From Draconibacterium orientale (GTDB lineage Bacteria > Bacteroidota > Bacteroidia > Bacteroidales > UBA1556): a DNA stretch of 6,437 nt. The stretch lies in contig DZDC01000126.1 of the NCBI GenBank assembly GCA_022736595.1, positions 1 to 6,437 of the forward strand. The letters are read 5' to 3'. Positions within the stretch are counted from its first letter, which is position 1. Each line of letters begins with the position of its first letter. The notes under the pieces were generated by a model. That model was not told where the DNA came from and ran no database searches. It saw only the letters and a list, made by a program, of their open reading frames with translations. Below are positions 6,314 to 6,437 of this stretch, piece by piece. A program made the translations under genes and the position numbers.

Positions 6314-6437
6314 ATTTTTTTTTCATTCAGTTTTCTAATGTCTATATTTATGATTAATTAAAAATAGAAGCTCGATTTTTGTTTTCAACGCAAAATTGTA
6401 ACCACCACTTTTGTGATTTAACTTAATCAAAAAGACT

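Overview
The window reads as AT-rich chromosomal DNA from a member of the Bacteroidota. Supporting signs are the lack of Shine-Dalgarno sequences before every start (A/T-rich leaders instead), a -7 box of the form TAnnTTTG before one gene, a DUF2147 secreted protein, and SPOR-like domains hung on a very large outer-membrane protein. The genus cannot be told from the sequence. All five convincing genes lie on the minus strand, so the biological order runs from high to low coordinates.

Unit 1 (6313 down to 5505) holds a TAnnTTTG promoter element, a 66-residue two-helix membrane protein of the LiaI/LiaF-like (DUF5668) type, a 154-residue secreted DUF2147 protein, and a strong hairpin terminator. 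It looks like a small envelope-related operon of unknown function.

A 489-base intergenic stretch (5056-5544) follows. Besides the terminator it holds a 94-bp palindromic repeat that resembles a REP/MITE-type element, a degenerate tandem direct repeat, and a small inverted repeat. It contains no credible gene.

Unit 2 (5055 down to 99) is the most interesting part. It encodes two paralogous secreted proteins of 227 and 186 residues, which look like subunits of a surface polymer, and then a 1205-residue protein. That protein has a signal peptide, two Ig-like domains, a long outer-membrane beta-barrel region, two small Ig/Cna-B-like domains and two C-terminal SPOR-like domains. A perfect 14-bp hairpin directly after the first subunit gene could make that subunit the most abundant product. 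Major subunit, minor subunit and a barrel protein flanked by Ig-like domains recall chaperone-usher pilus operons. No separate chaperone gene is visible, and the N-terminal Ig pair of the barrel protein could take that role. The pilus reading is inference from architecture and gene order, not from clear homology.

The gene continuing past the left edge, if any, cannot be seen. No RNA genes, CRISPR arrays, integrases or transposase genes were found.
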